This document shows, piece by piece, positions 9,848 to 18,766 of a stretch of DNA of 64,000 bases. The notes beneath the pieces were generated by a model, which was not told the DNA's origin, did no database searches, and saw only the letters and a program-made list of their open reading frames with translations. This DNA is from Prostheceraeus crozeri (lineage: Eukaryota > Platyhelminthes > Polycladida > Euryleptidae), in assembly GCA_907163375.1 (NCBI GenBank), contig CAJQUW010001810.1, forward strand, positions 186,001-250,000, read 5' to 3'. Both the position numbers and the translations under genes were made by a program. Numbering within the stretch: the stretch's first letter is position 1; every line of letters begins with the position of its first letter.

Positions 9848-10154
9848 TGCACTCAGATGATCACTCAATTGTAGAGAACATCTGCTTCTCGCATTTATGA
9901 AGAAAAGGCATTTCAGAGCAAAGAGCTGTGACCCCCCACAAACATTTGAAAGGAAACAATGTATTAAAGAACAAACAGCTGCTACTGCTACTACTCTGTG
10001 AAACAATGAGATTTTAATTGTACGTTAGGCAAGTTGTTTTAATTCTTTCCAGTGTGTCAGCACACCCGTATGACGTTAAGACATCTGCCAGCTATACTGT
10101 TTTCATTTATCTCTCTCGTCTGTCATTGTATCGTGTGCTGCGCTGTGATCAGTC

Positions 10155-10826
10155 ATGACACAAGAAGTTATCGAAGAGCAGTCAAACATTATTGCTACGT
10201 TTCCGGAGTTATTTGCAGAAATTTCAAAACGATATATTTCCAATGATAAGAAGGAAGAATATAACACTTTCATCATTGAACAAATGGAGAAAGTCCCTAT
10301 TATTTTTGACCCTACATTTTTTGATAAGGAAAGAAAACGGAGAAGAAAAGCAAAACGCTTACTCGTGAAAGAAAAGAAAGAAAGAGAAAGGGACGGAAAG
10401 ATTGACGACCTTCATCATCAATTATCGACGTCTTTATCTACCCGATATGAATTTGTGGATTCCTTAGAAGACTTTGTTGAGCCTTCAGGAGATACTGCTA
10501 AAGCCATTGCAAATTTAAATACTCTTTATGTGATGGAGAAGAAAAATAACGTTATTAAGATACTGATGAAAATCTACCTGGGAAAACATGCGAATTATTT
10601 ACTGGATCTGTGTGAAAAGGATAAGGCATACTTTCAACATTTATTGCAAACTAATAACATTTCTTATTCAAGGACTGAAATTGCATTTGCAATTAAATTA
10701 GGTAAGATGGCATCTATTTTTCCAAAGATTTGTAGACTAAATGTACCCTTACGTTTTTTGAAATCGAATTTATCATTGTTAGAAGATTGTCTTTGGAAAT
10801 ATGAAAGCTTTTGGAAAGAAGCTTAA
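10155..10826 (+). CDS. Polinton gene of unknown function, 223 residues
   Basis: First gene inside the left TIR, transcribed inward. I do not recognise the family. The N-terminal third is polar, with a strongly basic stretch at about residues 56-78 (KERKRRRKAKRLLVKEKKER) that could bind nucleic acid or act as a nuclear signal. The C-terminal half is helical in character and ends with RLNVPLRFLKSNLSLLEDCLWKYESFW, which has the look of a conserved small domain. No signal peptide or membrane segment is evident. It starts at an ATG in a favourable AGTC-ATG-ACA context, and a tandem hairpin repeat follows its stop. A longer upstream start is not supported. Confidence 0.6.
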   Translation: MTQEVIEEQSNIIATFPELFAEISKRYISNDKKEEYNTFIIEQMEKVPIIFDPTFFDKERKRRRKAKRLLVKEKKERERDGKIDDLHHQLSTSLSTRYEFVDSLEDFVEPSGDTAKAIANLNTLYVMEKKNNVIKILMKIYLGKHANYLLDLCEKDKAYFQHLLQTNNISYSRTEIAFAIKLGKMASIFPKICRLNVPLRFLKSNLSLLEDCLWKYESFWKEA

Positions 10827-10839
10827 AAGAACTTAAAAG

Positions 10840-10904
10840 TAGTAGTAGCTGATTTTATTTTATTTTACTGGAGAACGAAAATTCGTTGTCCACGGTGTGG
10901 ACAT
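10840..10904 (+). repeat. 65-bp direct repeat with two abutting hairpins (copy 1)
   Basis: It carries AACGAA-AA-TTCGTT (10874-10887) immediately followed by GTCCAC-GGT-GTGGAC (10888-10902). A second copy is at 10963-11027. The first copy directly follows the stop of the preceding gene, suggesting an RNA 3'-end or processing signal; that role is inferred. Confidence 0.85.
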
Positions 10905-10962
10905 ATTGTTAATGCAATTTGTAATATTATAGTTAATAACCGATTGTTTTAAGGAAGTTGAA

Positions 10963-11027
10963 TAGTAGTAGCTGATTTTATTTTATTTTACTGGAGAACG
11001 AAAATTCGTTGTCCACGATGTGGACAT
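10963..11027 (+). repeat. 65-bp direct repeat with two abutting hairpins (copy 2)
   Basis: This is identical to copy 1 except in the loop of the second hairpin, where GAT replaces GGT. Both stems are unchanged. It lies between the unknown gene and the protease region. Confidence 0.85.
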
Positions 11028-11144
11028 CAATATTTGTAGACTTGTGTGGTTGCATTTTTGTAAATATACATATTGAAATATCCATGTGTTGTTTTTAATT
11101 TCACATTTACGGGAATATAATGGAAACAATTTATCTCATGTAAA

Positions 11145-11342
11145 ATGACTGGTCTGACTGAGTTCTTAAAATTATATGGAACGCAAACAACTACGAATTT
11201 CGATTTAAATAAGATCGCAAATCAATTGGGAATAAATAATTTTCACATATTGATGAGAAATGAATTGCAGTTGATTAAAGATGTGCGAAGCACTAACTCT
11301 GCTAATAAACCGATTCCTTACAAATGTACCTTTTTAATTTAG
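11145..11342 (+). pseudogene. Partial duplicate of the protease 5' end
   Basis: The first 45 residues (LTEFLKLYGTQTTTNFDLNK and on) are almost the same as the start of the protease gene at 11467, after which the sequence diverges and stops. It lacks the catalytic part. It is a local duplication within the Polinton about 320 bp upstream of the full gene and may be inert. Confidence 0.75.
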
Positions 11343-11466
11343 ATTGAATTAAATCATTTCAAAATCGAATAAGTAGTAAGGAAAGTCATCATTATGGAAC
11401 AGTTTTAAATCAATACCGCCCCTTCTGACTTCTAGGGGTCCCCATAAGAAATTTTTTTATTATAAA

Positions 11467-11940
11467 ATGAGCAACATAAATGAGTTTTTAAAATTATATG
11501 GAACGCAAACAACTACAAATTTAGATCTAAAGAAAATCGCAAATCAATTGGGAATAAAGAATTTTCACATATTGATGAGAGAAGAATTACAATTGATTAA
11601 AAAAAAGCCATCAGGAACCTTCAGTTCCCGGAACAAAGTTTCAACTATAAATTTCATAACAAATCTTCACACGTCAGACCAAAAAGGAGTACATTGGTCA
11701 GCTTGGCATAGAAATAAAAATGGTTCCAATTACTATTTCGACTCTTATGGATTACCTCCAACAAATGAAGTCAAAAAATTACTTGGAAATGGAATTTATA
11801 ATACCTTTCAAACTCAAAAACCGGGAACTACTTATTGTGGTCAATTATGTCTTTATGTTTTATTTAAATTACAAAAAGGAGTACCATTTCTTGATATTAT
11901 GTTAGAATTAAACAAGGGAATTTCATTCCCGAAACGTTAG
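11467..11940 (+). CDS. Adenain-type cysteine protease (Polinton PRO)
   Basis: A 157-residue protease of the adenovirus endopeptidase (C5) type, the enzyme that matures capsid proteins in adenoviruses and, by inference, in Polinton virions. Visible parts: VHWSAWHR with catalytic His76, YYFDSYGLPP with Asp92, then QKPGTTYCGQLCLYVLF with Gln117 (oxyanion) and catalytic Cys124. Spacing and order match adenain (His, Asp/Glu, Gln, Cys), and the length is close to the Polinton norm. The start ATG follows an A-rich leader. It converges on the integrase with only about 65 bp between the stop codons. The frame is open from end to end. Confidence 0.92.
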   Translation: MSNINEFLKLYGTQTTTNLDLKKIANQLGIKNFHILMREELQLIKKKPSGTFSSRNKVSTINFITNLHTSDQKGVHWSAWHRNKNGSNYYFDSYGLPPTNEVKKLLGNGIYNTFQTQKPGTTYCGQLCLYVLFKLQKGVPFLDIMLELNKGISFPKR

Positions 11941-11970
11941 TTCCAATAATAATAATGATAATTAAAAATC

Positions 11971-12018
11971 AAGCGAAGCTAGCTAGCTAAAGCGTCACCT
12001 AAAGGTTAAAGCTCGCTT
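11971..12018. terminator. Hairpin between convergent protease and integrase genes
   Basis: AAGCGA (11971-11976) pairs with TCGCTT (12013-12018), with further partial pairing of the adjacent GCT/AGC, and the loop holds the self-complementary AGCTAGCTAGCT. It spans the end of the integrase gene. A 3'-end-forming or insulating role is inferred from position only. Confidence 0.45.
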
Positions 12019-13298
12019 CGTTGTAATTCATTTTGATAAAATCGGCCTCTGATATCTTCATCATCTAAATCTTTGATTTTGTAAGTAATCGGATAAGTTT
12101 GATTTATTTTACAAACTTCAAATATCTCTTTCGTCCAGAATCCGACGAAGCCCTTTTCAAATTTATTCTTATACTTAAATATTCTAACTCTATCACCAAT
12201 TTTAAATTTCGGCTTAAGTTTCCGCAAATTCGGATTACTCTCATTCGAATAATTATTCTCGAATATTTTTTTTCTTATCAAATCAGGGTCGTCAGAAGCA
12301 TTCTTTGGGGTTTCTTCAATACCAGAATGAACTTTATTATTGTACTCTTCTACAACTCCTGGTAATATCTTCAACCATTTCTGATTTCCTCGCTCAGTAA
12401 ATTTTTTGAAAATTTTATTTTTTAATGATCTATTGAATCTTTCTATCACTACGGCCTTCGCTGCATTTTCAGTTGAATAAACAGTTTCAAATAGTGGCTG
12501 AACGTTTCGGTTATAAAATTCCGACCCTTTATCAACAAACATTTTCCTTGGCTTTCTCTTACTTTCTTTAAAGATTTCTTGAAACGCATATTTAACTGAT
12601 AGACCACTTTTATTTTTTAAAGGATTGACCCAAGCGTATCGTGTATATAAATCTATAACGGTCAATGCGTATTTATAGTCAGAATCATTCGGCATATGAA
12701 TAAGATCAGCACTCCAAATATCATCTTTATTAAATACTTTTACTTTCAATAGATATTTCGGCTTTCTATATTCCTTGTGGATTTTGGACGCGTAGATTCG
12801 AGCGTTGCTCTCAGACAGCTTTGCTGTCGTTTCATTTAAACCCTGACCGAATAATATTTTAGCTTGTAAAGCTTTCTTAACAAACATTCTTTCAATTCTT
12901 TCTCTAAATGTAGGATTTTGAATACTATCTAATTCTTGAATCATCTTCTTACCAGCTACATGTCGAGAACTTAGGTCATGATTTCGATAAGCTAAATCAT
13001 GTCTGTAAGCTGCCGCATCTACTCTGTTTATTGGTTCTTCACCTGGTTTCGGATTATTATTCTCATCTAGTCTTATATCTAATCGAGTTCCTGGGCCGGT
13101 ATGTGAATGACCAGGAAGATGTTTTTCTTTCAAATGTTTACTCCAAATAAATCCAGGAAAGTTTTCTAATGTTTTTTGTATGTCGTTACCTTCATAAATT
13201 TTACAATTTGAGTTTTTATTTTTGTTTAATAGATAATTTAATAAATCTAAATTAGCAATTTTTAATTTAATTAAGTTTTCGGAATTTTTAGAATTCAT
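12006..13298 (-). CDS. Polinton integrase with an N-terminal parvovirus-like PLA2 domain
   Basis: An open frame of 430 residues from ATG at 13298. Residues about 60-125 hold a phospholipase A2 domain like parvovirus VP1: GPG (68-70), then DAAAYRHDLAY with the His-Asp dyad at 100-101. Residues about 185-300 are a retroviral-type (rve) integrase core: WSADLIHM (Asp198), FVDKGSEFYN (Asp256) and VVIERFNRSLK (Glu286). The C-terminus has the SH3/chromo-like KFKIGDRVRIFKYKNKFEKG and TKEIFEVCKI and ends RGRFYQNELQ, typical of Polinton integrases. In parvoviruses this PLA2 breaches endosomal membranes. The linker includes LFGQG (149-153), which fits the adenain cleavage consensus. An alternative non-ATG start 39 bases upstream is unlikely. 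Confidence 0.92.
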   Translation of the reverse strand: MNSKNSENLIKLKIANLDLLNYLLNKNKNSNCKIYEGNDIQKTLENFPGFIWSKHLKEKHLPGHSHTGPGTRLDIRLDENNNPKPGEEPINRVDAAAYRHDLAYRNHDLSSRHVAGKKMIQELDSIQNPTFRERIERMFVKKALQAKILFGQGLNETTAKLSESNARIYASKIHKEYRKPKYLLKVKVFNKDDIWSADLIHMPNDSDYKYALTVIDLYTRYAWVNPLKNKSGLSVKYAFQEIFKESKRKPRKMFVDKGSEFYNRNVQPLFETVYSTENAAKAVVIERFNRSLKNKIFKKFTERGNQKWLKILPGVVEEYNNKVHSGIEETPKNASDDPDLIRKKIFENNYSNESNPNLRKLKPKFKIGDRVRIFKYKNKFEKGFVGFWTKEIFEVCKINQTYPITYKIKDLDDEDIRGRFYQNELQRSEL

Positions 13299-13375
13299 TT
13301 TAAAAGATAAAATAAAAGTTTTACCGAATAGAACCAAAGGTCGTGAGGTTATTACCTTATCATACTAGGACTTAG

Positions 13376-13836
13376 TTATATTCCAGAGCCATCTTTAGTT
13401 TCTTTAATTTCAATTAAATTACCAACATTATGGAGAATATTTTTAAGAACTCGTTTTCCTTCATCAACTAATTTTAATTTACTAATAAAATTATCTACTA
13501 TTCCGTCACCCCTAGCAACTTTCTCTAACTCTCTATTATGACGTTTTTGTTCTTCTAATGCTGCCTTCTCTGATTTATTTTTATTTAATGCTTGGACAAT
13601 TCCAGCTGTTCCACCTGCAACACTTCATGCTGCTGCTATGCCACCTATTATTAGTGGAATTAATCGGAGAATCCCGCCATTCTTTTCTTCTTGTAATTGA
13701 ATATTCTCTATCATTGGTTTACTTATGTAATACTTTTTTTGTTAATCGTAACAGTTTTAGGGGTATTTTTGTCAACAATATTACGTAATTTTGATTCAAC
13801 AGTTTTATTATTATTATTACTTTTCGCTTGCGACAT
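13376..13836 (-). pseudogene. PX-like small structural protein, broken
   Basis: Leftward locus just upstream of the integrase. It contains a glycine-rich hydrophobic stretch, GGILRLIPLIIGGIAAA, followed by SVAGGTAGIVQALNKNKSE and a charged segment (EEQKRHNRELEKVARGDG). This pattern, a hydrophobic Gly/Ala segment, then a VQALNK-type helix and a basic region, is typical of the small Polinton protein often named PX and compared with adenovirus core/minor capsid peptides. The homology is judged from pattern only. The locus is broken. Confidence 0.55.
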
Positions 13837-13985
13837 TTTTAATAAAAAAATTTTCAGTTATCAAAAATTATAATCTATTCTAGTTATGAATAAATTTTAA
13901 TCTAAGAATTTTTTTAATCTATTCTAGTTATGAAAAATTTTAAGTTAAGAATTTTTAATCTATTCTAGTTATGAAAAAATTTTAA
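13837..13985. repeat. Three copies of an ATCTATTCTAGTTATGAA word
   Basis: ATCTATTCTAGTTATGAA recurs about every 48-50 bp between the PX-like locus and the capsid locus. It may be a promoter or 3'-end element for the leftward structural genes; function unknown. Confidence 0.6.
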
Positions 13986-15230
13986 TTAACTTATCCTAGC
14001 CATCTTTCCATTAAGAATTTCAATAGAATATTTTACATCTTCTAGCAATAAACCATAAGCCATCAATGAAGTTGTGGAATCTTTTTTTTCAATATTAATT
14101 GTTACATCACAACCAGTCTTGATAATATCTTCAGATTGTGCACTTAAATCGAAACAGAAAACAGGATATAAATGTCTCCAATCTCCAGGAGTTAATTGTG
14201 GTTCAACTCCAAATTCTATACAAAGATTTCGATAAGAATCATATCCTTCCATAAATTGATTATTGGTATCATCGAATCTTAATGGATCAATTATTTCTTT
14301 GAAAAGTTAGTAATAAATATCTTGGAGTATTCGAAGTTTTAGTAAAATGCCAGTTAAGTCTTTGCTCTGAAAAAGTTACTGAACTAGCAGTACGCTTTAG
14401 AAAATTTACTGGAATTGGTTTGCTAGTATTTAATCTTTTTGCAATAGCTGTTTCAACCTCTAAGCTAGGAGTAATATGCTTAATCCACCATTCAAGTCTA
14501 TCAATTTTTAAATATGCTTTTTTCCAGTCTTACCAAAAAAGATTAATTCATTATTTGCTGTACGATGAATTATTAATTTAAATTTTAATTGATATGATAT
14601 TTTATCATAATCTAAATATCCGAATAATGGAGACAATGACCAATTTACTGTCTGTTTTCTTTTCTTGTTAAATTCACGTCTTTCTTTATATGCACTATTG
14701 TTTATTTTATTTAAATGTTTTGCAAAATTTTCTACATCTTTCGCAATTCCTGCTGAATCTGTTTCAGCGTGAGTTAAATCATCAACAATTATACCATCAT
14801 TAGTATCAGGAAACCAACCTTCGATTTCATACTTTTTATTATTTTCACCAATTGTTACAAATCTAAGCATTGTATCAATTACACCTGGAGAATCACTTAT
14901 TGTTTCTATATTTTGAGTTGCAACATCTAAACGCATTTGTGTAAATAATCTTGGAAAAAAATTATTCTCTAATGCAATATTATCGGTATCTGGTAATGGT
15001 GTTGTAAAATTGGCATCACTATATAAAGAATATTCACAGTGTAAAAAGGAATCAGGTAAATATAAATAACTCTGCTGATTATCAACTTCAAAAATTAAAT
15101 CTCCTCCAGTATTTATTCTGCTAGAAGATCCGGGATTCATAGCAATTCTTATATAGTCATTCTTTTTTTGATTGTAACTGACGAGCGGAGGATCGTCTGA
15201 TCTAAATTTATTTTCGATAAGCGAAGACAT
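13986..15230 (-). pseudogene. Probable Polinton major capsid protein, broken
   Basis: Leftward locus beginning MSSLIENKF at 15230 and ending at 13986. The N-terminal part has QSYLYLPDSFLHCEY and ENNFFPRLFTQMRL, close to the conserved opening of Polinton double-jelly-roll major capsid proteins (a strand, then N-FF-RLF----). The C-terminal part has LTPGDWRHLYPVFCFDLSAQ, again with the feel of the second jelly roll. Known role of the family: main shell protein, related to adenovirus hexon and virophage MCP. Its place between PX-like and fibre-like loci fits a structural cluster. The locus is broken; assignment is from motif resemblance, and the minor capsid is assigned to another gene (23910-24655). 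Confidence 0.6.
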
Positions 15231-15324
15231 TTTTATAAAAAATAATTTGGCTTTTTGTTTTTCTCACACACAGAAAAAAATTTACTAAAAAAATTTACTA
15301 AAAAAATTTTACTAAAATATAATT

Positions 15325-15777
15325 TTAGAATTTTGCTAGACCATTGCCTCTTATTTCTTCAATTGTTTTTTCATTATTTTTATTTTCATTATGTTTACTA
15401 TCAGACCCCACAGCCATGTTAGCAGTTTTGTTTTTTGTTTCCTCTGAAAGTTTTTTTAATTTTTTTAGCTCTTCAGAATCATTCCTAAGTTTACGAATAG
15501 TTTCTAGTTGTTTTAATTCGTTTTGAGACTTAACAGCATTTGATATTGCACTAGCTGTACTACCTATAGCAGCTGCTCCTTTTGCAGCAGATGTAATCAA
15601 ATCTTTATTATTTTTAATTAAGTTAACGATACTTCCTATGCCAGAAAAGATGCCAGCCCCTTCTTTTTGAATTGTTTCTACACTGTCATAATGGTAAACA
15701 GATTTCATAGATGGTTCATGAGCAATTTTTTGATTTGAAGCAAAATGTTTAAGATTGTGTTTATAAATTATAGGCAT
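15325..15777 (-). CDS. Small hydrophobic Polinton protein with an adenain-type site
   Basis: A 150-residue open frame upstream of the capsid locus. Residues 40-82 form a Gly/Ala/Ile-rich segment (GAGIFSGIGSIVNLIKNN, then ITSAAKGAAAIGSTASAI) that could insert in or disturb a membrane, as adenovirus pVI does. The rest is a charged coiled coil (LKQLETIRKLRNDSEELKKL). The extreme C-terminus reads EIRGNGLAKF, in which IRGNG fits the adenain cleavage consensus (M/I/L)-X-G-X-G. I do not recognise the family; pVI- or pX-like minor capsid is a guess from size, hydrophobicity and position. Confidence 0.5.
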   Translation of the reverse strand: MPIIYKHNLKHFASNQKIAHEPSMKSVYHYDSVETIQKEGAGIFSGIGSIVNLIKNNKDLITSAAKGAAAIGSTASAISNAVKSQNELKQLETIRKLRNDSEELKKLKKLSEETKNKTANMAVGSDSKHNENKNNEKTIEEIRGNGLAKF

Positions 15778-15817
15778 TTTTTAGGATTAAATTTGACTTT
15801 TGGGAAAAATATTTACG

Positions 15818-16704
15818 TTAAGATTTACGTTTGTGAATGGACAACAACTTCGTGATAACTTTATTAATTTTCTGTTGCACTTTATCTATTGCGTCAAGTA
15901 GCGTGTGATGTACTTTAATTTCTTTTCTATTAACTTGCATTTTCTCCTGATTCATCTTCAACGCCGTTTTAAGAGCATTTAACTTAATTTTAAGAACATT
16001 TAATTGTCTTTTAACAGAATCTAACTGTTCTTTATTTTCTTTAAAGTTTTCTTGTAAATTTTTCTTTAATTCATTTTCTAAATTGATTTTAAGAGTTTTC
16101 ATTTTATCAACTTTTTGATTAAATGAGTTTACTTCATTTATTATTCTATTCATCTTTTTCATTTGTTGAGTAATTTTAGAACTCAATTCATCAACACTTT
16201 TTTGGAATGTAGTTTGTAACTGCTTTAATTTTTTTTAATTCTTTCAGGTAGATTTTCTATTTCATCTTCTAATTGTTCTTTCAATAGTTGTATCTGATGT
16301 TTATTTTTAATGACTTCAGATTTTAACTTTATAGAAAGTAATATCAAAATTTTTGATTGTTCAGAATTTTTTTAAAAAGTTTTGCTATATTGGCTTCTAG
16401 CTCTTTATCCTTTTTATCAAGTTTTAATAATTTTTCGTTTAATGATTTGTCATTAAGTTTAAGCAACTTTAATTCATTTCATCAGTGGAACCAAAACATC
16501 GTTTATATACTTTTCTTTTAAGTCATTGATTTGTGTATCAACATATTGTTTATTTGTTAACTCTGTATTTTGTTGGGGAAGAATAGAAAGATGCAATGGA
16601 CCAGATAAAACGTCTCCAGTTTTCATGATATAATTTTCTATTTCTATTTCTAATTCACGATTATTCGGGATATATACACCTCCACCAACATTTGGTAACA
16701 TCAT
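15818..16704 (-). pseudogene. Fibre-like coiled-coil protein locus, broken
   Basis: Leftward locus starting with MMLPNVGGGVYIP at 16704. Near its N-terminus lies MKTGDVLSGPLHLSILPQQN, then LTNKQYVDTQI. The pattern, M-TG-LSG-L and then an N-KQYVD-QI block, is the classic module of phage tail fibres, where it precedes trimeric coiled coils. The remainder of the locus is lysine/asparagine-rich heptad sequence (LKIKLNALKTALKMNQEKMQ). A trimeric receptor-binding fibre of the virion is therefore a reasonable inference. The locus is broken. Confidence 0.5.
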
Positions 16705-16914
16705 TTTTTAACATTAAAAAAAAAATTTTTTATATAATGAGAAAAAAATTTTTTTTTAAATTTAATAATTTATTATAATTTATAATATTAATAATTTATA
16801 ATTATATCTATATTATAATTTATAATATTTATAATTATAATTTATTAATTCAAATTAATTAATAATTTAATTAAAACTAAAAAAAATAAATTTTTTTCTA
16901 ATAAAAATATAAAA
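16705..16914. promoter_or_regulatory. AT-rich divergent intergenic region
   Basis: About 210 bp of almost pure A/T between the leftward structural block and the rightward gene at 16915. It is full of ATAATTTATAATTATA-type inverted words and A-runs. Divergent arrangement and composition suggest a bidirectional promoter; an origin-like role cannot be excluded. No factor site can be named. Confidence 0.45.
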
Positions 16915-18188
16915 ATGGAAAAAGCAAATTTAAAAAAATTATATTCGGCCGCATCATCCTGTTCTTCTTATTCGACGAGATCAACGGGATTTGAAAATAA
17001 ATGTTTTGATAATAATAATAATAATCCATGTATAGATGTAAATACTTTATTTGAATTACAAGCCGAAATATTTAGAGAAAAGACTAAAGGTTTACCTTCA
17101 ATAGAAACTAACTATTGTATTTTTCCAGGAGATCTATTTATAAAATTTATGGATATTGTCAGTAAGTATAATGATGTTGCATATGTAGAATTAAATAAAG
17201 AAAATATGGTTATAATAGGTCATAATAATGTTTATGGATTCATTAGAGTAGTGTTGCCAATTAGTAATACTGATTGGATAGACAATAAAATTATCAATTA
17301 TTTTCAAAAGAAAAAATTAGATTATTTGTTGATGACCAAAAGCAATATAATATTCATATCGAGAGTAAAAAACATAACGAGGAATTATTATGCCAAGTAT
17401 ATTATAGAGATACTATTTATAAACAAGAAACTGCTGAGATGCCACAAAGATATGATGATGATACATATATAGGATTATATTCCAATTTAAATATTAATTT
17501 ATTAAAATCATACATAAATGGCTTAGCTCAACAAGAGAAAATTTATATGTGGACAACACCTTATACTATTAACAATGACCATAATCATAATCATAATAAT
17601 TTTAAAGAATCTTATAATAATGATAATAATATAGATGATGATAATATAGATGATGATTCTGAAACATCTGAAAAAGGTGTAAATGGTAAAAAAGATTATA
17701 AAAATATTAGTAATTATAAAAATTTAAGTGAAGAAAAATTTATATCTCAACATGATATTAATACTACATATAATCAAAATTTGTCTAAATTTCATTTTCT
17801 TACAATTGAAAATAATAATAATGGTATAGTTGAAGATACTGTTAGACAACTATGTGTCGGGTCTACAAAATTTAAATTAGGATTTACATCTAATCAATTT
17901 AAAATTTTATCATCTTTAATAAAAACTAAAAATGATTCAGATTATGGTGGTGTTATTAAATTTTCCAAAAGAGATCAAAGACCAATATTTTTCTCTATTA
18001 TATTATTATCAAATAATAAATATAATTTAGAAATAGATATTCCCATCAGGGAATGGTATCCTATCAGGGAATGGCATCCTATACCAAAACGTGTAATTTA
18101 TGATGTTGAAGAATCAATTTATGATGATGATGATGAAGAATCAATAGTTAGTGAAAATATATTTAAATTATCTTTTGATAAAACTTAA
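16915..18188 (+). pseudogene. Asn/Asp-rich Polinton gene of unknown function, broken
   Basis: Rightward locus before the polymerase gene. I do not recognise it. It opens with MEKANLKKLYSAASSCSSYS and has a structured part (FIKFMDIVSKYNDVAYVELN, VYGFIRVVLPISN), low-complexity Asn/Asp/His tracts in the middle (DDNIDDDNIDDD), a second structured part (FKLGFTSNQFKILSSLI, FFSIILLSNNKYNLEID) and an acidic tail (EESIYDDDDEESI). The alternating strand/helix pattern and the position beside PolB made me think of a sliding-clamp-like fold, but there is no diagnostic motif. The locus is broken. Confidence 0.5.
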
Positions 18189-18243
18189 TATGATAAAACT
18201 TAATATGATAAAACTTAATGTGATAAAACTTAATGTGATAAAG
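18176..18243 (+). repeat. 15-bp tandem repeat, about 4.5 units
   Basis: Units of TGATAAAACTTAATA or -TG at the end of the Asn/Asp-rich gene, overlapping its stop. A similar-length duplication (TTTTGTTTAATAAAG twice, 25656-25685) ends the membrane-protein locus. Both look like slippage in AT-rich 3' ends. Confidence 0.85.
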
Positions 18244-18739
18244 AAAATAAAATAACTTAAGAACGTGAAATATATAATAATATATATTAACCCTCAAGAC
18301 ATTGATATTAGAATATTTATATCTAAAGATAAAAACACAAATTTTTTCTTTAAAAAATAAAAAAAATGGAAAATACCAAGTTTTATTGTGTCTTATGTGA
18401 AAGACAGTTGCAAACAAAAAGAAGTTATCAATCTCATTTAAATAATAAATTGCATTTACAAAATGTAGATCGAGTTGATGAAGGAAATATATTAAAATTA
18501 AATAATTATATGAACTATCTAGAAACACTACCTACTGATATAAAAGTTAAAAAAATATTTGATGATTATTCACATTCAGAATATAAAAAAGTTTTTAATA
18601 GTGAAGATGAGTCCATACCAAATGGAAGATATTTATTTAACGATACTGATGAATTTAACGAAATAGATGAATTTGATGAAGCTGAACGAACCGATGAAGC
18701 CGTAGCAAATATAAAATATTTATTTAATCAGTCTGTGCG

Positions 18740-18766
18740 AACCGAAGGTTCTAGGGCTTCGCCCGT
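18740..18766 (-). repeat. 27-bp GC-rich dispersed repeat, copy A
   Basis: Copy of ACGGGCGAAGCCCTAGAACC followed by TTCGGTT, here in reverse orientation within the polymerase N-terminal coding region. It contains a CGAAG/CTTCG hairpin. See copies at 20298 and 24722. Confidence 0.9.

Noticed and set aside
13837-13985. Short spaced repeats considered as a CRISPR-like array
   Set aside because: Only three copies, AT-rich spacers and repeats, eukaryotic setting.
16915-18188. Sliding clamp (PCNA-like) identity
   Set aside because: Only a general strand/helix impression; no diagnostic residues, so kept as unknown.
18163-18528. 121-codon minus-strand frame with FYHIKFYHIKFYHIK repeats
   Set aside because: It is the antisense of the 15-bp tandem repeat and the 5' end of the polymerase gene; repetitive content keeps it open.
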